Shown one piece after another: positions 1 to 10,138 of a DNA stretch of 64,000 bases (within the stretch, counting starts at the first letter, position 1; each line of letters begins with the position of its first letter). The notes beneath the pieces are model-generated. The model ran no database searches and was not told where the DNA came from. It worked only from the letters and a program-made list of their open reading frames with translations. The stretch is taken from positions 1-64,000 of the forward strand of contig CAYULA010000004.1 in NCBI GenBank assembly GCA_964445525.1. The letters are read 5' to 3'. This stretch comes from Penumbrarchaeum sp964445525 (GTDB lineage Archaea; Thermoplasmatota; Penumbrarchaeia; Penumbrarchaeales; Penumbrarchaeaceae). The translations under genes and the position numbers were made by a program.

Positions 1-131
1 TAGTGCAAATATCAATAGTTTTCTACCGTGTCAGGAACCAACCCACGAAGTAGTAATAAAAGGAAGTATCTTTCCGCTTAATTCTGATAAAATGGTATAA
101 GAGGAAATAAAGTTCCGGTAAAACCTAAATC

Positions 132-449
132 ATGAATAATATTGCCTTCCTGATGAACAGGGGAGGAGAATGGAGATTATCACCAGCATATGACATCACC
201 TATGCATGGAACCCATCGGGAAGCTGGACCAATCGTCATCAGATGAGTATCAATGGCAAGCGGGAGGATATTGATCGGGAGGACCTGATCGCACTGGGAA
301 GTTTGGCCGGAATGAAGAAGAGGAAATGCAATGACCTGATCGACCGGGTAATTTCGGCTTTCGGGAAATGGCCCGATATCGCGGAGAAGGTGTGTGTTTC
401 CGAGAACAGGATCTCGGAAATTGGAGAGAGATTATTGTTGGATCTCTAA
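132..449 (+). pseudogene. HipA-family kinase toxin, C-terminal fragment only
   Basis: The 105-residue reading frame matches the C-terminal part of HipA-type toxin kinases (type II toxin-antitoxin). It carries the LSPAYDITYAWNPSG segment, which includes the metal-binding Asp, followed by RHQMSINGKRED and a helical tail. A full HipA is about 400-450 residues, so the N-terminal domain, the ATP site and the catalytic loop are missing. The in-frame codons just upstream are TAA then ATC, and bases 1-131 show no HipA-like coding in any frame, so the break lies at about base 130. It is a decayed remnant and no HipB partner is visible. Its stop is 8 bases from the end of the convergent neighbour. The family call is strong; lack of function is inferred. 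Confidence 0.75.
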
Positions 450-457
450 ACGGTCAG

Positions 458-3400
458 TTATGGATATGTGGGATCTGTGTTTTCCTGGTTGGATACTTCA
501 TCTGGATTGATTTGTGAATCATTTTGAATATCCGTAATATCCGGATTTTCGGACTTAGCCTCTTCCTTGTTCTTCTTGTTCCTAACCGCAAGGAATGCTC
601 CTATGCCGATTCCGATCAGTATCAGGATTATTGGTATGATGATCAGTATCGGTGATATTCCATCATCATCTTCTTTCTCCTTAACGAGAGGATCGGTTCC
701 ATCGAGGAACTCATCTATGTCTGTCTTTCCATCTCCATCCTCGTCATTGTAGGCGGAGGGAGTAGTCGGATCCAGTCCGTATTGAACCTCCCACCCGTCC
801 AGCATACCATCGTCATCTGTATCGCTGACGAATGGTTTTGTCCTGTTTGCGAATTCCTGGTAATTCCTGAGTCCGTCGCTGTCTGCATCCTCCTCTCCGT
901 CTGAGGGATCACCCTTTGATAAACCCCATTCCATCTCGACAAGGTCAGGGATGCCGTCAGAATCGGTATCGTAGTCCTCCGAAAGAACTGTAACCTTGAA
1001 CGAAATGGAATTGGTATTGCTCTCCTCATCCAAAATGGTGACAATTATTTCATACTCACCTGGATCGGTCACTGTTCCTTTCAGTTCGGAATCATCTTCT
1101 TCGATGGGAGCTCCTTCCCATGAATAGGAAACGATCCCGATGTTGTCCTCTGCGATAACAGTGACATTGAGCTCCTGTCCCTGGTAGATTGTGATATCTT
1201 CAACAGGATCGACGGTGGGGGAGATAGTGTCAGTGACGGTAATGGTTGTCTCATCAGACTCATAGGTATTTCCCGAGGTATCGGTGATTAAAAGCTTGTA
1301 AATGAGAGGATCGATGGAATCGATCGGAATTGAGATAGGATATTCATAATATCCTGAATCAAGTTCCAATTCTGTTGAGTTTTCTCCACCTTCTGTTCCG
1401 AACCTCCATACAACCTCAACCATCTCAACAAAGATATTGTCTTCTGCGGTTACCTTGATCAGGAAATCATCTCCGGTAAATGCCTCGTCCGGGGTCTCAC
1501 CCGAGATCAGGACCGGACCATCATTGTCGGTCACTTCGATTTCTTTCTCATCGGTATGATTCCAGTTACCGGAGGAATCCACTGTTCGGAAGATGTAGTG
1601 AAGTTCATCCAGGGAATCGGAAGGAATTGTGATGGTCAATGTGTTAGTATTCTCGATTTCCATAGACTCATTTTGATGGTCACCATCACTGAACCAGTAT
1701 TCCACATATGCTCCCGAGATCTCGATGTTATCGATTATGTCAATATCAAATGTGAATTCATCTCCGGTGGTGGCCGATTCATCCGAATAATCGGTGAGGA
1801 ACACTGGCAGGTCATTGTCAATGAGATCCAGATTCACCTGACTGGTATGGTTCCAGTTCCCGGCTGTATCGATACTATGGAAAATATAGTGGAGAGGCTC
1901 GAGCGAGCTCATTGTTGTCACGATGGTCAATAAATAAGATCCGTCTCCCTCCATACTGACATTATTATGTGGTTCTGATCCGAACCAGTATTCCACCCTT
2001 ACATCCGCAATCTCGATATTGTCGGCAACCTCAACCTCGAATCGAAACTCATCTCCTGTGGTTGCAACCGCATCGGATGTATCCGATCCGAATACGGGCC
2101 TGTCGTTGTCCAGTATGGTAACATCTTCCACGTCTGTTTCATTGGTATTGTCGCTGGTATCGTCAGCATAAAAGTAGTAGTGGAGAGATTCAACATCCGA
2201 AGGAATCATGATCTCGAGGAAATAGGTCCCGGACCCATTGCTCATTGCAATATCCCTGGCATCTCCAGATCCGAACCAGTAGCTTACAAGGACCTCCTCG
2301 AGTTCGATGTTATCGGAAACCTCGATCTCGAATCTGAAAGGATCCCCGGTAGTCCCGGAATCGGCCGTGAGGTCCTCTCCGAAGATGGGAGGATCATTAT
2401 CGGAAATGATGATATTATCCTCCATTGATTCCACCCAATTACCTTGTTCATCAACGGCCCTGAACAAGTAGTGTAAGTCTGAAATATTATCGGTTGGGAC
2501 TTCTGTGGAATAATCATAGGTACCCTGGGTGAGAACCATACTCATGTTATTCCTGAACATGGTGTTTTGCCAGTATTCCACATAGACATCCTCAACATCG
2601 ATGTTATCGGAAACCTGGATTGAGAATGTAACCGTATCGCCTGTAGTTCCTGAATTATCAGTGGAGTTTGCTCCAAAACTTGGCGGGTCATTATCCAATA
2701 TAATGACACGTTTTATACGTGTTTTATTCCAATTTCCAACAACATCGACTGCATGGAATTCATAGCTGATTACATTTGTTGAGTTCCATGGAAGAGTAAT
2801 ATTTTTCGAATAGGGATTCGTTCCGAGAAGGCTGATATTGATATGGGCACCGAATCCATACCAGTATTCGACAAAGCACTCCCTAACATCGAGGTTATCT
2901 GTGACATTGATTTCAAAAACAAGATCTTCCCCGGTTGTTCCGGTTGTATTTGTTGTGTCAAGATGAAATTCGGGAAGCCGGGTATCAGGGTGAAGGTTCG
3001 TAATGATAACATCATAAACCCCATTGAACGATGTATCATTTGAACCGGAGGTTACTGGGTAATCCGTACTTTGTGTATACCCCGAAAAGATAAAATTCCC
3101 CAATTCTCCAATATACATCGATCTGACTCGATCAGTTTTGGAACCCCCTATGTAGGTTGAGTAGGTGAGAGAGGATCCGTTGGGAACAATAATTGAGTAG
3201 AATACATCAGATTCGCCGTTATAAGATGAATCGAAGGAGTCATTACTGACAGGGAAATCGGAACAGTATGTATAACCGGATAACATCGAATAACCTGTCG
3301 AATTAACATAGACACACATTCCCAGATCGCTTCCGGTTCCTCCTAAAAAAGTTGAAAAAACCAGGGATGAACCTGTCTCGTTAAGCTTTGTTAGAAAAGC

Positions 3401-5245
3401 GTCCCTACCATCGTAAATATAAGAACCCCCACTCAGTGTTGTATCATAGGCTCCTTCAGTTGTAGGAAAGTATTTGCTATATGTATACCCGGTAAGATAT
3501 GAATTTCCTGATTGATCCACATCTATGCCCATACATTTGTCTGATCCGTTTCCCCCCAGGAATGTTGAATATCTCAGAATGGAACAATTTTGATTGAAAC
3601 TTGAAACGAAGATATCATCATCCTGTCCGTTGAATGTGGTATCATATGCTCCATCTGTTACTGGAAACGATTGGGCACTGACAGAGCTCAGACCGCCAGC
3701 GACATAGATATTATTTTTCGGATCAAGGGCCATACCATAGCAGACATCAATCCCGCTTCCTCCTAAAAAGGTTGAGAAGCTGATAGATTTTCCTAAAGGA
3801 TTCAGACATGATATCGATATGTCGGTATGCCCGTTAAATGACCTGTCATAGGCATCCGGTGTTGTTGGATAATCTGAACTCTGGACCGCCCCTGCAATCA
3901 CAAGATTTCCCGTTTGATCTAAACTCAACTCATATCCTATCTCATAGGAGGATCCTCCAATAAATGTTGAATATATCAGAGAGTTCCCCTTACTGCTCAG
4001 TTTGGTGACAAATATATCGCCATATCCATTATGTGTTGTATCGTATGAGCCTGCGATCACAGGGAAATTTATCGTGGAATTTTTTGTTACACCGGTAATG
4101 TAGGCATTACCCTTTGAATCAATTAGTATTGATTGCCCCTTATCATCATCTGATCCTCCCAGAAAAGTGGAATATAATAATGATGTCCCATTGGAATTGA
4201 TTTTGGTAGCGAAAACATCAAACTCACCACCATTGTATAAGATGTCATAAGATCCGGATTTTACGGGGAAATCCGTAGTTCCATCCGCTGTATATCCTGT
4301 GAGATACATGCAACCATTTTGATCTGCATCCATGTCCATTGAGAAATCTTCGTCTGATCCTCCAAGATATGTGGAATAGACCAATGGATCTATGACAATT
4401 TTCCTATCTTTATCATAATCGGGTAATTCATAACCAAATTGGTTATTTGAGATAATATTGTATTTTATATCGATCTCCTCGCCATTATCTTCATAGTAGG
4501 CTATTGGAATCCTGTCAATAATGGTCCTGTATTCACTTTTGATCAGCAATTCATTATCGGAGTTGGTAGAAATCGAATCACAGCCATTGATCTCGAAACC
4601 TATTTGAAATATATCCGATCCAGGTGAGACTATGATGTCATATTTCACTTCTCCATTATCCAGTTTGAATACAACATCGATCCCGTCCCAGATCTCAGGA
4701 TACAGTACCTCATAACAATTTTCTAGGTCCGTATACCACCTATCCGGATCATCTCCTCTGAAATAATTGGTATTCCACGAACATTGTTTCCTGCTAGTAG
4801 GTGACACATCATTTGGATCAAGAAATGAGTATTCAAGTATAACACCTCTCTCGATGTATTCCCTCTCAAAAAATTCAGGAGATAGATCCAGTATCCTGTC
4901 TTGTTCCGGCTCAATAATACGGCTTGTATGTTTGAATCTCATCACTATCTTATCAGGAAGGAATCGAACATCACCGTTTTCCGAATAATATTTTATATCC
5001 CTATCAGGAATCTGCCCCTTGTTTTCAATGAAATAGCCGTCTTTCAGATGATAGATCGTATTCATTGGATCCTCTTTCAACGATGATATTGCCTCTCCTG
5101 CAGTATTGAGGAGTTGCTTCTCCTCGGAATACTCTGATCCATTTGATCCTGAAAATTTTGCCGAAGTATTATCGAATCCCATGGAAATGGATGAAAGTAG
5201 CAATACTGATAGTGAAATCAAGGTAAATAGCTTGATATTCATCAT
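458..5245 (-). CDS. Giant surface protein: SBBP beta-propeller repeats, six Ig-like repeats, TSP3-type calcium repeats, C-terminal membrane anchor
   Basis: 1595 residues. A signal peptide (about 1-24) is followed by a domain starting near residue 65 (FIENKGQIPD) that commonly precedes SBBP repeats. Seven SBBP repeats follow at about 288-750, each marked by YSTFLGGS-like strands. Then come six Ig-like repeats of about 95 residues (hallmark TTGD...DN), a PKD-like domain, and Asp-rich thrombospondin-3-type repeats (DTDSDGIPD, DTDDDGMLDG, DEDGDGKTD) at about 1420-1520 that should bind calcium. A single membrane helix lies at about 1529-1553, before a Lys/Glu-rich cytoplasmic tail. A stalked outer-surface adhesion or scaffold protein is the likely role; no enzyme motif was seen. 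The start has a strong Shine-Dalgarno site (5253-5259) and a doubled ATG. Confidence 0.85.
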   Translation of the reverse strand: MMNIKLFTLISLSVLLLSSISMGFDNTSAKFSGSNGSEYSEEKQLLNTAGEAISSLKEDPMNTIYHLKDGYFIENKGQIPDRDIKYYSENGDVRFLPDKIVMRFKHTSRIIEPEQDRILDLSPEFFEREYIERGVILEYSFLDPNDVSPTSRKQCSWNTNYFRGDDPDRWYTDLENCYEVLYPEIWDGIDVVFKLDNGEVKYDIIVSPGSDIFQIGFEINGCDSISTNSDNELLIKSEYRTIIDRIPIAYYEDNGEEIDIKYNIISNNQFGYELPDYDKDRKIVIDPLVYSTYLGGSDEDFSMDMDADQNGCMYLTGYTADGTTDFPVKSGSYDILYNGGEFDVFATKINSNGTSLLYSTFLGGSDDDKGQSILIDSKGNAYITGVTKNSTINFPVIAGSYDTTHNGYGDIFVTKLSSKGNSLIYSTFIGGSSYEIGYELSLDQTGNLVIAGAVQSSDYPTTPDAYDRSFNGHTDISISCLNPLGKSISFSTFLGGSGIDVCYGMALDPKNNIYVAGGLSSVSAQSFPVTDGAYDTTFNGQDDDIFVSSFNQNCSILRYSTFLGGNGSDKCMGIDVDQSGNSYLTGYTYSKYFPTTEGAYDTTLSGGSYIYDGRDAFLTKLNETGSSLVFSTFLGGTGSDLGMCVYVNSTGYSMLSGYTYCSDFPVSNDSFDSSYNGESDVFYSIIVPNGSSLTYSTYIGGSKTDRVRSMYIGELGNFIFSGYTQSTDYPVTSGSNDTSFNGVYDVIITNLHPDTRLPEFHLDTTNTTGTTGEDLVFEINVTDNLDVRECFVEYWYGFGAHINISLLGTNPYSKNITLPWNSTNVISYEFHAVDVVGNWNKTRIKRVIILDNDPPSFGANSTDNSGTTGDTVTFSIQVSDNIDVEDVYVEYWQNTMFRNNMSMVLTQGTYDYSTEVPTDNISDLHYLFRAVDEQGNWVESMEDNIIISDNDPPIFGEDLTADSGTTGDPFRFEIEVSDNIELEEVLVSYWFGSGDARDIAMSNGSGTYFLEIMIPSDVESLHYYFYADDTSDNTNETDVEDVTILDNDRPVFGSDTSDAVATTGDEFRFEVEVADNIEIADVRVEYWFGSEPHNNVSMEGDGSYLLTIVTTMSSLEPLHYIFHSIDTAGNWNHTSQVNLDLIDNDLPVFLTDYSDESATTGDEFTFDIDIIDNIEISGAYVEYWFSDGDHQNESMEIENTNTLTITIPSDSLDELHYIFRTVDSSGNWNHTDEKEIEVTDNDGPVLISGETPDEAFTGDDFLIKVTAEDNIFVEMVEVVWRFGTEGGENSTELELDSGYYEYPISIPIDSIDPLIYKLLITDTSGNTYESDETTITVTDTISPTVDPVEDITIYQGQELNVTVIAEDNIGIVSYSWEGAPIEEDDSELKGTVTDPGEYEIIVTILDEESNTNSISFKVTVLSEDYDTDSDGIPDLVEMEWGLSKGDPSDGEEDADSDGLRNYQEFANRTKPFVSDTDDDGMLDGWEVQYGLDPTTPSAYNDEDGDGKTDIDEFLDGTDPLVKEKEDDDGISPILIIIPIILILIGIGIGAFLAVRNKKNKEEAKSENPDITDIQNDSQINPDEVSNQENTDPTYP

Positions 5246-5311
5246 TTAAATTACCTCCCAATAGGTCATAGTTTCACCTAATTCTCCGATCGGTAAAATG
5301 ACCTAGCCAGT

Positions 5312-5322
5312 AATTATATTTT
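5312..5322 (-). promoter_or_regulatory. TATA box of the SBBP surface-protein gene
   Basis: On the minus strand the sequence reads AAAATATAATT, an archaeal TATA-like box about 70 bases before the ATG at 5245, inside the 123-base gap after the upstream gene. Its presence suggests the SBBP gene is transcribed on its own. Confidence 0.45.
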
Positions 5323-5368
5323 CCATGTTTTCAAGTGTAAATCAGTTACCCTTTCCACGGATAATTAA

Positions 5369-8300
5369 TCAGTCCTCCCAATCATCCCAGTCCTCTTCAT
5401 CCTCATCAAATTCCTCATCTTCATCATCTGACTCCCACTCCAACCCCGCCTCATCCACATCCATGGCGGCGTTCCTTCTGGCAACTATCACGGCCATGAT
5501 GATTACGGTCAGGAGTATAACGAAAGCCACCAATCCGGCAACTATCACATATACCCAGTTGAAGCTCCCGCTGCCGTTGTCATCCTTGGATCCTTGAACC
5601 TTGAATGTATAATTCCCAAGTTCAATGTCCTCTCCGTAGGATGACATGCATACGGAGATATTGTACTCACCCTCGGTCACGTTCCATGATGGGACCACGA
5701 CCACGATCCTTACGGTTCTATTGTCACCGGGATCGATCGAGGAGAAGTAGGAACCCTCCAATCTCACCCATCCCAGAACATATCCCGAGCAATTCAGGTC
5801 GATCTCCGCATTGTCGGGAGTATTACCATCATTCACTATTCTGAAGGTCATCTGATAGGTTTCTCCGGGGATCAGCTCCCCTGTCAATCCTGACACGAGT
5901 TCCATCGTCATTCCGTAGATCTCTTCCACATAGACCGTTTCGGTCAATGTTACATTCCATCCCGAACCATCGGAAACAACCCTGAATTTTACCGGATAAG
6001 GTCCTGCGAGAGCTTCCGTGGAGGACCTCACCGTAAAGTTGACAGTGAGGCTCTGACCGGGATCAAGTGAGAGGTTTCCATCATCAAGCTGGAAGATGAA
6101 TCCCTCGGTTAAAACGGGTATTATGGAATATGAATCCCTGCAGTTGGATTCGGTCTCTATCCGGATGCTTCCCCCGATACCCCTCCCAGGAAGGGCCTCG
6201 GGATCGGTAATCTCGGAATCCGCGGTGAAATTGAATATGGCCGGAACAACAACCTTCAACTCCAGGGTCTTGGGAGCGATACCGGACCTGGGATATACGG
6301 TGAGAGGGAAGGTATAGTTACCTTTCAGCGGGAATAGATTGGAAAATGTCACCCTGAAGTTCCTTCTTATTATGTTGGAATCTATGCTGACCTCGCTAAG
6401 TTCCGGATTGAAGGTCCAGCCCTCCTTGCCGGAGAGGTCCGAGGAGAACTCGTAGATGTCGTAGATATTCCCCTGATTATGTATGTTCAGGTCGAAGTAC
6501 GTTGCACCGTTTCCGTTCTGGACCTTGACCGGTTCTGAGCAGATAACATCGAATTTGTACAATTTTGTAACATTGATCGTGGCATAGGTGCTGGCTGTAG
6601 ATACACCATCAGATGCATTCACGAAGACCTGATAGGTCCGGGGGGGAACCAGTTTCGGGGAATCCACATTAACACCGATATCCATATGGGAAAAAGCGGG
6701 GACCGTTACCATATCCGATGAGAATGAAAAATTCCATCCAGGATGATCGCCTTTCCTGACCTGGAGGTCCACATCCACCTCCGAATTGCCGTTGTTTGTG
6801 AGGTTGAGGAAAAACATTCCGTTCTCCCCCGGTCCGATATCCATCCTACCCGAAGCGACCTCCAGCACCAGATCGTATTCGGGATCGAGTATGATGGTCA
6901 GATTTGTAAAAGCATAGGCAGGATCGAGTACCGATCCGCATTCGACCAATATGACATAATTGCCTGCCAGAAATCTTGAAGGGATGGAGATCCTGAAGGG
7001 TATCCTGTCCTCGTCGAAGGGATCCAGTTCCGCAATCGCACTGCCCAGTTCGAGCTCCCATTCGGCAGGCATTCCAGTAAAGTTGATATCCACCATCTCG
7101 GGTCCGTTCCCGTGGTTTGTCAGGTTTAAATGCCCGGCAACAACACCTGTCTGAATCGTGGAAGCCGAATCGGGATCGGATACAACGTCCAATCCCCAGG
7201 ACCTCTCCACTGTAACGTTGATAATGTATTTCTCGGGCTCGGACATAAGATAAGCTTCCGCCTGTATGACGAGTTTCTTTTCCGTCCCCATCAATGCTCT
7301 TTCAGGGGCCTTTACCGTGAGAGTCCCGTTGATGATCTCCCCCGGCGAGATATCAGCCGTTTTGGGTTCCACATCGATTATCCATGACCCAGTCTCTCCG
7401 ACCTCGAAGAAGGTATCAAGATTGACCTGATCGGCCATGAAACCGGTGTTGGTCATGTTGAATTCAACAACCCTTGAAACGTTTGGAAGCAAACCGATTT
7501 CGCTTTCATTCGATGCTATCTCGATATTGGCACCGTTCACGCCTCCGACAGTAAGTGTGGGGTCCCCCAGCAGAACGTATTCCGTGAGCGTTTTGAAGGA
7601 AGATGAACCTCCCGGACCCGGCCCTCCCATGTAATCTTCCATGGCTTTTACAAGCATCATCCCTGCCATATCGTATCCGTCGTCGTAGGCTTCATGGATG
7701 TGGAGATTTATGTAACCGGAATTCCTGGTTGAATAACTGGATCCGTATGCCCCGTAACCAACCCTGGTACAACCGTAGGTTGCAACCGCTCCCCCGTCAG
7801 GAGCCTTGTGGAACTGTTCTCCGAGGCAGTCCCTCCAGACCCTGCTGGATCCGGGGGGATAATAGGAATATCCAAACACCGGATCTAAGGATTCCGGCTC
7901 ACCGGTCGCGTTGTCATTGTCGAAACCATGTGTAAGACAGGCATCCAGAACAACCACCGGAAGCTTGTATCCGTTGCTAAGACCGAAGGCCATATTGTTG
8001 GTTACGGAAGCTCCCGGAGCATAACCCCAGCCATCATAACCTCCGTGATCCGACATCTCGAAGAACCCGCATCCCTCGTTAACGGTGGCGGCTATTGAGT
8101 TCAGGTTTCCCAGCGATTCGTAATGTTTGGTAGCATTGAATTCGGATAGGGGACCCGATGAGATGAGATCGGACATGTACTCCCCTTCATTTACCCCGGA
8201 GCCGTCATAGTGAGGGTATCCTGGAACGAAGGTGTTTGTTCCGCAGACGGTGGCGTTCTTGAACCACCCGGAACCCATTGCCAGCAGTTCATAATTCATC

Positions 8301-9391
8301 AGTTTGTCAAGCATGAGGTCCAGTTCCGATTCGCTGCTTGCTGGAATCCGTCCTATGGTCACATCGGGATAGAAATCGACTCCATCCAGGTTTCCGCTGT
8401 TGTACTCTCCCCACAGATCGGCATGATAATCATCGTCCCTATCATTCCACGAGCAGAAGTTTGTGGTTCCCTCCTCGTAAAGATCTGCGAAATAGAGATC
8501 GCTCGGGAGGAACCTCCCGTCGGAATTTCCGCTGTCGTCATACCCGTCAAGCACCATGATCTGCCTGGCTGGCATCACGTTCACATCTCCAACCAGTAGC
8601 ACCGATGTGATCGACCAGTTCGATCTTGCCTCGAGAATGAATTTCTTCATCTCCTCCTGGGCATCCACACCGGTGATGTTCCAGATGTTATCGGAGAATA
8701 TGTCGGTGAGTGTGACAACCCTGGTTTCGACACCGGATTGGTTCCTGTATTGCGAATAGACCTCCATCTCATCCTTGAAGGTATCCGGACACAATACCAA
8801 AAGATCGTATGTCTCCTCCCCTGCAATAGGCTTGTTCAGAGGTTCCCGGTATTCCATTTTCAGGGTGGCGGACCTAAGATATCTCAGACCTCCATTAACG
8901 GGAACGCAGGGATAGATGCTGAAGGAAAGCTTGGAGACCGTTTCTCCCGTATCAAGGTCGATCCCGGTTCCCACCAGGTATTCGAAATGATCCTTTGGGA
9001 TGGGGACATCCTCCTGGATCCTCTCCCACAGGGAAAGGTCGGCGCTTGGAACAGCCAGTGGGTTCCTTGCTATGGGAAGGTCCATTTCCCGATGATAGAA
9101 AACAGGATCCTCAAGATCGACGGATATTATCCTGGAATTGACAGGTATCTGGAGGTTCTCCTTCATCCTGGGAATCGAAAGGGCAGAAGCCCTGGGATCA
9201 TTTTCAACTCCTTCTATCTTGATGGAGACCCCTTCCGGTCTGTACTCCAGACAGGGTTCATCGAATTGAAGATGGACCTGCCATATGGAGGTTTCAACCT
9301 GTTCCGTCACCTCGGATTCCGAAATAGATGATGCAATAGATGTGAAAAGGGTCACTATCAGCAGTGCGGCGATGGCGGGAGAGATCCTCAT
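5369..9391 (-). CDS. Gingipain-type cysteine peptidase (family C25), membrane-anchored
   Basis: 1340 residues with an N-terminal signal peptide. The prodomain is followed by the C25 fold at about 195-620, beginning YDLLVLCPDTF and including VLLVGDVNVMPARQ. The catalytic dyad is recognisable as His449 in SDHGGYDGWG and Cys485 in VVLDACLTHG. The remainder is a series of NEW3/CARDB-like beta-sandwich domains, then a membrane helix at about 1278-1303 and a very acidic tail (DDEDEEFDEDEEDWDDWED). Gingipain-like enzymes hydrolyse peptide bonds after Arg or Lys in extracellular protein; the exact specificity cannot be read here. The anchor should hold the catalytic domain outside the cell. A GGTGAT Shine-Dalgarno site lies just before the ATG. 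Confidence 0.9.
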   Translation of the reverse strand: MRISPAIAALLIVTLFTSIASSISESEVTEQVETSIWQVHLQFDEPCLEYRPEGVSIKIEGVENDPRASALSIPRMKENLQIPVNSRIISVDLEDPVFYHREMDLPIARNPLAVPSADLSLWERIQEDVPIPKDHFEYLVGTGIDLDTGETVSKLSFSIYPCVPVNGGLRYLRSATLKMEYREPLNKPIAGEETYDLLVLCPDTFKDEMEVYSQYRNQSGVETRVVTLTDIFSDNIWNITGVDAQEEMKKFILEARSNWSITSVLLVGDVNVMPARQIMVLDGYDDSGNSDGRFLPSDLYFADLYEEGTTNFCSWNDRDDDYHADLWGEYNSGNLDGVDFYPDVTIGRIPASSESELDLMLDKLMNYELLAMGSGWFKNATVCGTNTFVPGYPHYDGSGVNEGEYMSDLISSGPLSEFNATKHYESLGNLNSIAATVNEGCGFFEMSDHGGYDGWGYAPGASVTNNMAFGLSNGYKLPVVVLDACLTHGFDNDNATGEPESLDPVFGYSYYPPGSSRVWRDCLGEQFHKAPDGGAVATYGCTRVGYGAYGSSYSTRNSGYINLHIHEAYDDGYDMAGMMLVKAMEDYMGGPGPGGSSSFKTLTEYVLLGDPTLTVGGVNGANIEIASNESEIGLLPNVSRVVEFNMTNTGFMADQVNLDTFFEVGETGSWIIDVEPKTADISPGEIINGTLTVKAPERALMGTEKKLVIQAEAYLMSEPEKYIINVTVERSWGLDVVSDPDSASTIQTGVVAGHLNLTNHGNGPEMVDINFTGMPAEWELELGSAIAELDPFDEDRIPFRISIPSRFLAGNYVILVECGSVLDPAYAFTNLTIILDPEYDLVLEVASGRMDIGPGENGMFFLNLTNNGNSEVDVDLQVRKGDHPGWNFSFSSDMVTVPAFSHMDIGVNVDSPKLVPPRTYQVFVNASDGVSTASTYATINVTKLYKFDVICSEPVKVQNGNGATYFDLNIHNQGNIYDIYEFSSDLSGKEGWTFNPELSEVSIDSNIIRRNFRVTFSNLFPLKGNYTFPLTVYPRSGIAPKTLELKVVVPAIFNFTADSEITDPEALPGRGIGGSIRIETESNCRDSYSIIPVLTEGFIFQLDDGNLSLDPGQSLTVNFTVRSSTEALAGPYPVKFRVVSDGSGWNVTLTETVYVEEIYGMTMELVSGLTGELIPGETYQMTFRIVNDGNTPDNAEIDLNCSGYVLGWVRLEGSYFSSIDPGDNRTVRIVVVVPSWNVTEGEYNISVCMSSYGEDIELGNYTFKVQGSKDDNGSGSFNWVYVIVAGLVAFVILLTVIIMAVIVARRNAAMDVDEAGLEWESDDEDEEFDEDEEDWDDWED

Positions 9392-9432
9392 GGTGTATCA
9401 CCGGTTGTATACTGGAATGATTATCCGGGACC

Positions 9433-9446
9433 GCTTTTAAGTATTT
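9433..9446 (-). promoter_or_regulatory. TATA box of the C25 peptidase gene
   Basis: The minus strand reads AAATACTTAAAAGC about 45 bases before the ATG at 9391. That distance gives a short leader of about 20 bases containing the GGTGAT ribosome site. Confidence 0.5.
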
Positions 9447-9535
9447 GCGGTCACAAATACGACAAGATGATATCCTGATGAGCTCAATTGATCCAAAAGT
9501 AAAAAATATCTGTCAAATGCTGATTATATACCAAG

Positions 9536-10138
9536 GTGGATTCATTGGCAGACGTAATGATGATCATTGGGGCCTCGATTCTGATTCTGCTGGGCCTTCT
9601 GATAGCTTACAGGGGTTTGAAGATACTCAAGAGCTTTGTCAGGACCGCTGGAGCCCTGATAATGGGTCTGGTCCTCATGGTGGTTGGATTCATAGTGGGC
9701 CTTCTTTTCGGACCGTTGATAGCGATAATAGGAGCCGTGGTTGGGGGTATATTGGGTCTCATTCTGGGGGCCTTGCTTGCACCCACGCTACTTTGGCTGA
9801 TGCTCACCATTGTTGTTTTCATAGTTTGTTTCAACGTCGGAGCCAATGCCGCCGAATCACTGGGAGCCTCCGTGGTAATGATCTGGGTGATCGCAATATT
9901 GGCGGGACTCCTGGGATCCTGGATATTCTCATTCCTTGCAAGGAGGATGCTTGCAGGAGCTGCTTCCCTTGCCGGGGGCCTTCTGGTCGGATCGGGAACC
10001 TTCCTCATAATGCTGGAATATGTAAGCTTCGAGATCTCCGCAGGTGTCGGTATAGGGGTGCTGATATTCGTATTCCTGACCGGATACGGAGCCAACAGGC
10101 AAAAGAAGCACAAGAAGAAGAAAAAGAAGAAGGATTGA
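9536..10138 (+). CDS. Small polytopic membrane protein with poly-Lys tail, unknown function
   Basis: About 200 residues forming roughly seven glycine-rich hydrophobic helices (for example IAIIGAVVGGILGLILGALL), ending in a basic tail of KKHKKKKKKKD that should be cytoplasmic. The general character resembles DUF4203-type membrane proteins, but no diagnostic motif is visible. The start is uncertain. GTG at 9536 gives the longest form, while a TATATA sequence at 9524-9529 would place transcription near 9551 and favour the ATG at 9557. The stop codon abuts, without a spacer, the stop of the convergent gene that follows; together they form the palindrome TGATCA. Confidence 0.65.
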   Translation: MDSLADVMMIIGASILILLGLLIAYRGLKILKSFVRTAGALIMGLVLMVVGFIVGLLFGPLIAIIGAVVGGILGLILGALLAPTLLWLMLTIVVFIVCFNVGANAAESLGASVVMIWVIAILAGLLGSWIFSFLARRMLAGAASLAGGLLVGSGTFLIMLEYVSFEISAGVGIGVLIFVFLTGYGANRQKKHKKKKKKKD

